Shown one piece after another: positions 63,401 to 64,000 of a stretch of 64,000 bases of DNA. Source of the DNA: Hymenobacter canadensis. GTDB taxonomy: Bacteria; Bacteroidota; Bacteroidia; Cytophagales; Hymenobacteraceae. The DNA is taken from positions 186,001 to 250,000 of the forward strand of contig NZ_CP114768.1 in NCBI RefSeq assembly GCF_027359925.1. The letters run 5' to 3'. The translations under genes were made by a program, and so were the position numbers. Below the pieces are notes generated by a model. That model was not told the DNA's origin. It did not search any database and saw only the letters and a list, made by a program, of their open reading frames with translations. How positions within the stretch are numbered: position 1 is the first letter of the stretch; each line of letters opens with the position of its first letter.

Positions 63401-64000
63401 CAGCAGGCCGTCGGGCAGGTGGTCGGCCACCTGGGCCAGCAAGGGGTCGAGGGCGGGCGCAGGGGGGGGCGGGGTGGGGGTGGGGTTTTCCTCGGGCAGA
63501 CGCGACACCCGGCGCAACTGCTCTTCGCCCTGGCGCAGGGCCGTCACATCGCGGCAGCTCAGCAGCCAACCCGTACCAGCGCCCGTTTCCACGGCCACGA
63601 TGTCATGCTCCAGCACCCGGCCGCTGTGCAGGGGCAGCAAGCCATTGAGCTGGGGAACCGGAAACTCTCGGGCCTGGGCCAGCTCGGCAAAGTAGCCGGC
63701 TGGGTCGGCCACGCGCTCCACCACCATATTTACCAGCGTGGCCATGGACACGCCCAGCCACTGGCGGGCGGGCAGCGGCAGCTCCAGCAGGTGGCAATAT
63801 TGGTCGTTGATGAGCGAGACGCGCAGGTGCTCGTCCAGCAGCAGTAAGCCTTCGCGCTGGTAGCCGGCTAGGCTGTGCAGGCGCTGGGTGGCGGTGGCTT
63901 CGGCCGTGCGGGCCTCGGCTTCGGCCGTGCGGGCCTGGCGCAGCTCCCGCTCCAGTTCGGCAATGCGCTGCTGCGCGCGGGGACTGGTTGCCCCGGCGGG
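60470..64000 (-). CDS. hybrid histidine kinase, multi-PAS with REC and HPt (5' end cut)
   Basis: The frame is open from the stop at 60470 to the window end, 1176 codons, and must start beyond it; the first in-window residues form a coiled coil rich in TAEA repeats. PAS units include [60 protein letters not shown] and [17 protein letters not shown]. Then HisKA ([20 protein letters not shown]), HATPase ([32 protein letters not shown]), a receiver ([22 protein letters not shown], AKPF) and an HPt domain ([12 protein letters not shown]). Same class as the kinase at 51504..55115. Confidence 0.9.
   Translation of the reverse strand, partial: [1176 protein letters not shown]

Noticed and set aside
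1..64000. CRISPR arrays, rRNA or tRNA genes
   Set aside because: The only regular repeats are plasmid iterons, par repeats and IS ends; no cas genes, tRNA cloverleaf or rRNA-like sequence was seen.

Overview
The window reads as part or all of a large, GC-rich plasmid (or plasmid-like secondary replicon) of a Bacteroidota, most likely a Hymenobacter-type member of the Cytophagales. Support: a type IX secretion (T9SS) sorting-domain remnant, a DUF4249 lipoprotein paired with a TonB-dependent receptor, PorT-like barrels, LytTR regulators with LytS-like kinases, very long multi-PAS kinases, and a Rep_3 initiator with iterons plus a small ParA/RHH partition pair. I see no rRNA, tRNA or CRISPR array.

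Layout. 0-3.5 kb is accessory DNA: a SUKH (SMI1/KNR4) protein, a small membrane protein, an orphan T9SS sorting domain, a GNAT acetyltransferase, a broken PD-(D/E)XK nuclease, a small VbhA-like protein and a histone-H1-like protein ending at a textbook terminator. 3.5-11.2 kb is a metabolic/stress block: a UspA-like protein and a pyruvate-kinase-like protein on the minus strand, and on the plus strand a compact pstSCAB phosthate-uptake operon (phosphate ABC transporter) followed by an Acg-type nitroreductase. 11.6-19.2 kb holds an HxlR regulator divergent from an NTF2-like/NmrA-like operon that has been split by a complete IS3-family element (3-bp target duplication), then an intact-looking IS630-family element (TA duplication, programmed -1 frameshift) and a small outer-membrane barrel. 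19.4-29.2 kb holds the DUF4249/TonB-receptor pair, lipoproteins, a decayed YoeB toxin, a frameshifted M50-type peptidase remnant, and a di-haem peroxidase/WD40 pair.

29.7-41.3 kb is the replicon core: a HelD-like helicase, a perfect 35-bp-arm palindrome, directly and inversely oriented iterons, the Rep_3 initiator, a Gfo/Idh/MocA oxidoreductase, a multi-PAS kinase with stand-alone receiver, then a centromere-like array of four 59-bp repeats in front of parA and a small RHH-type partner. Just beyond it (41.6-42.45 kb) are two relics fused together: a decayed copy of the pyruvate-kinase-like gene's 5' end and a decayed serine hydrolase (beta-lactamase fold).

42.7-64 kb is a signalling region: a LytS/LytTR pair divergent from a TonB receptor, a second multi-PAS kinase/receiver pair paralogous to the one at 35.6-38.9 kb, two very large hybrid kinases with receiver and HPt domains (one cut by the window end), another LytTR regulator, two roadblock-like proteins, and IS3 and pRiA4b-ORF3 relics. 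Together these genes describe a self-maintaining replicon carrying phosphate acquisition, stress functions and an unusually dense phosphorelay repertoire.
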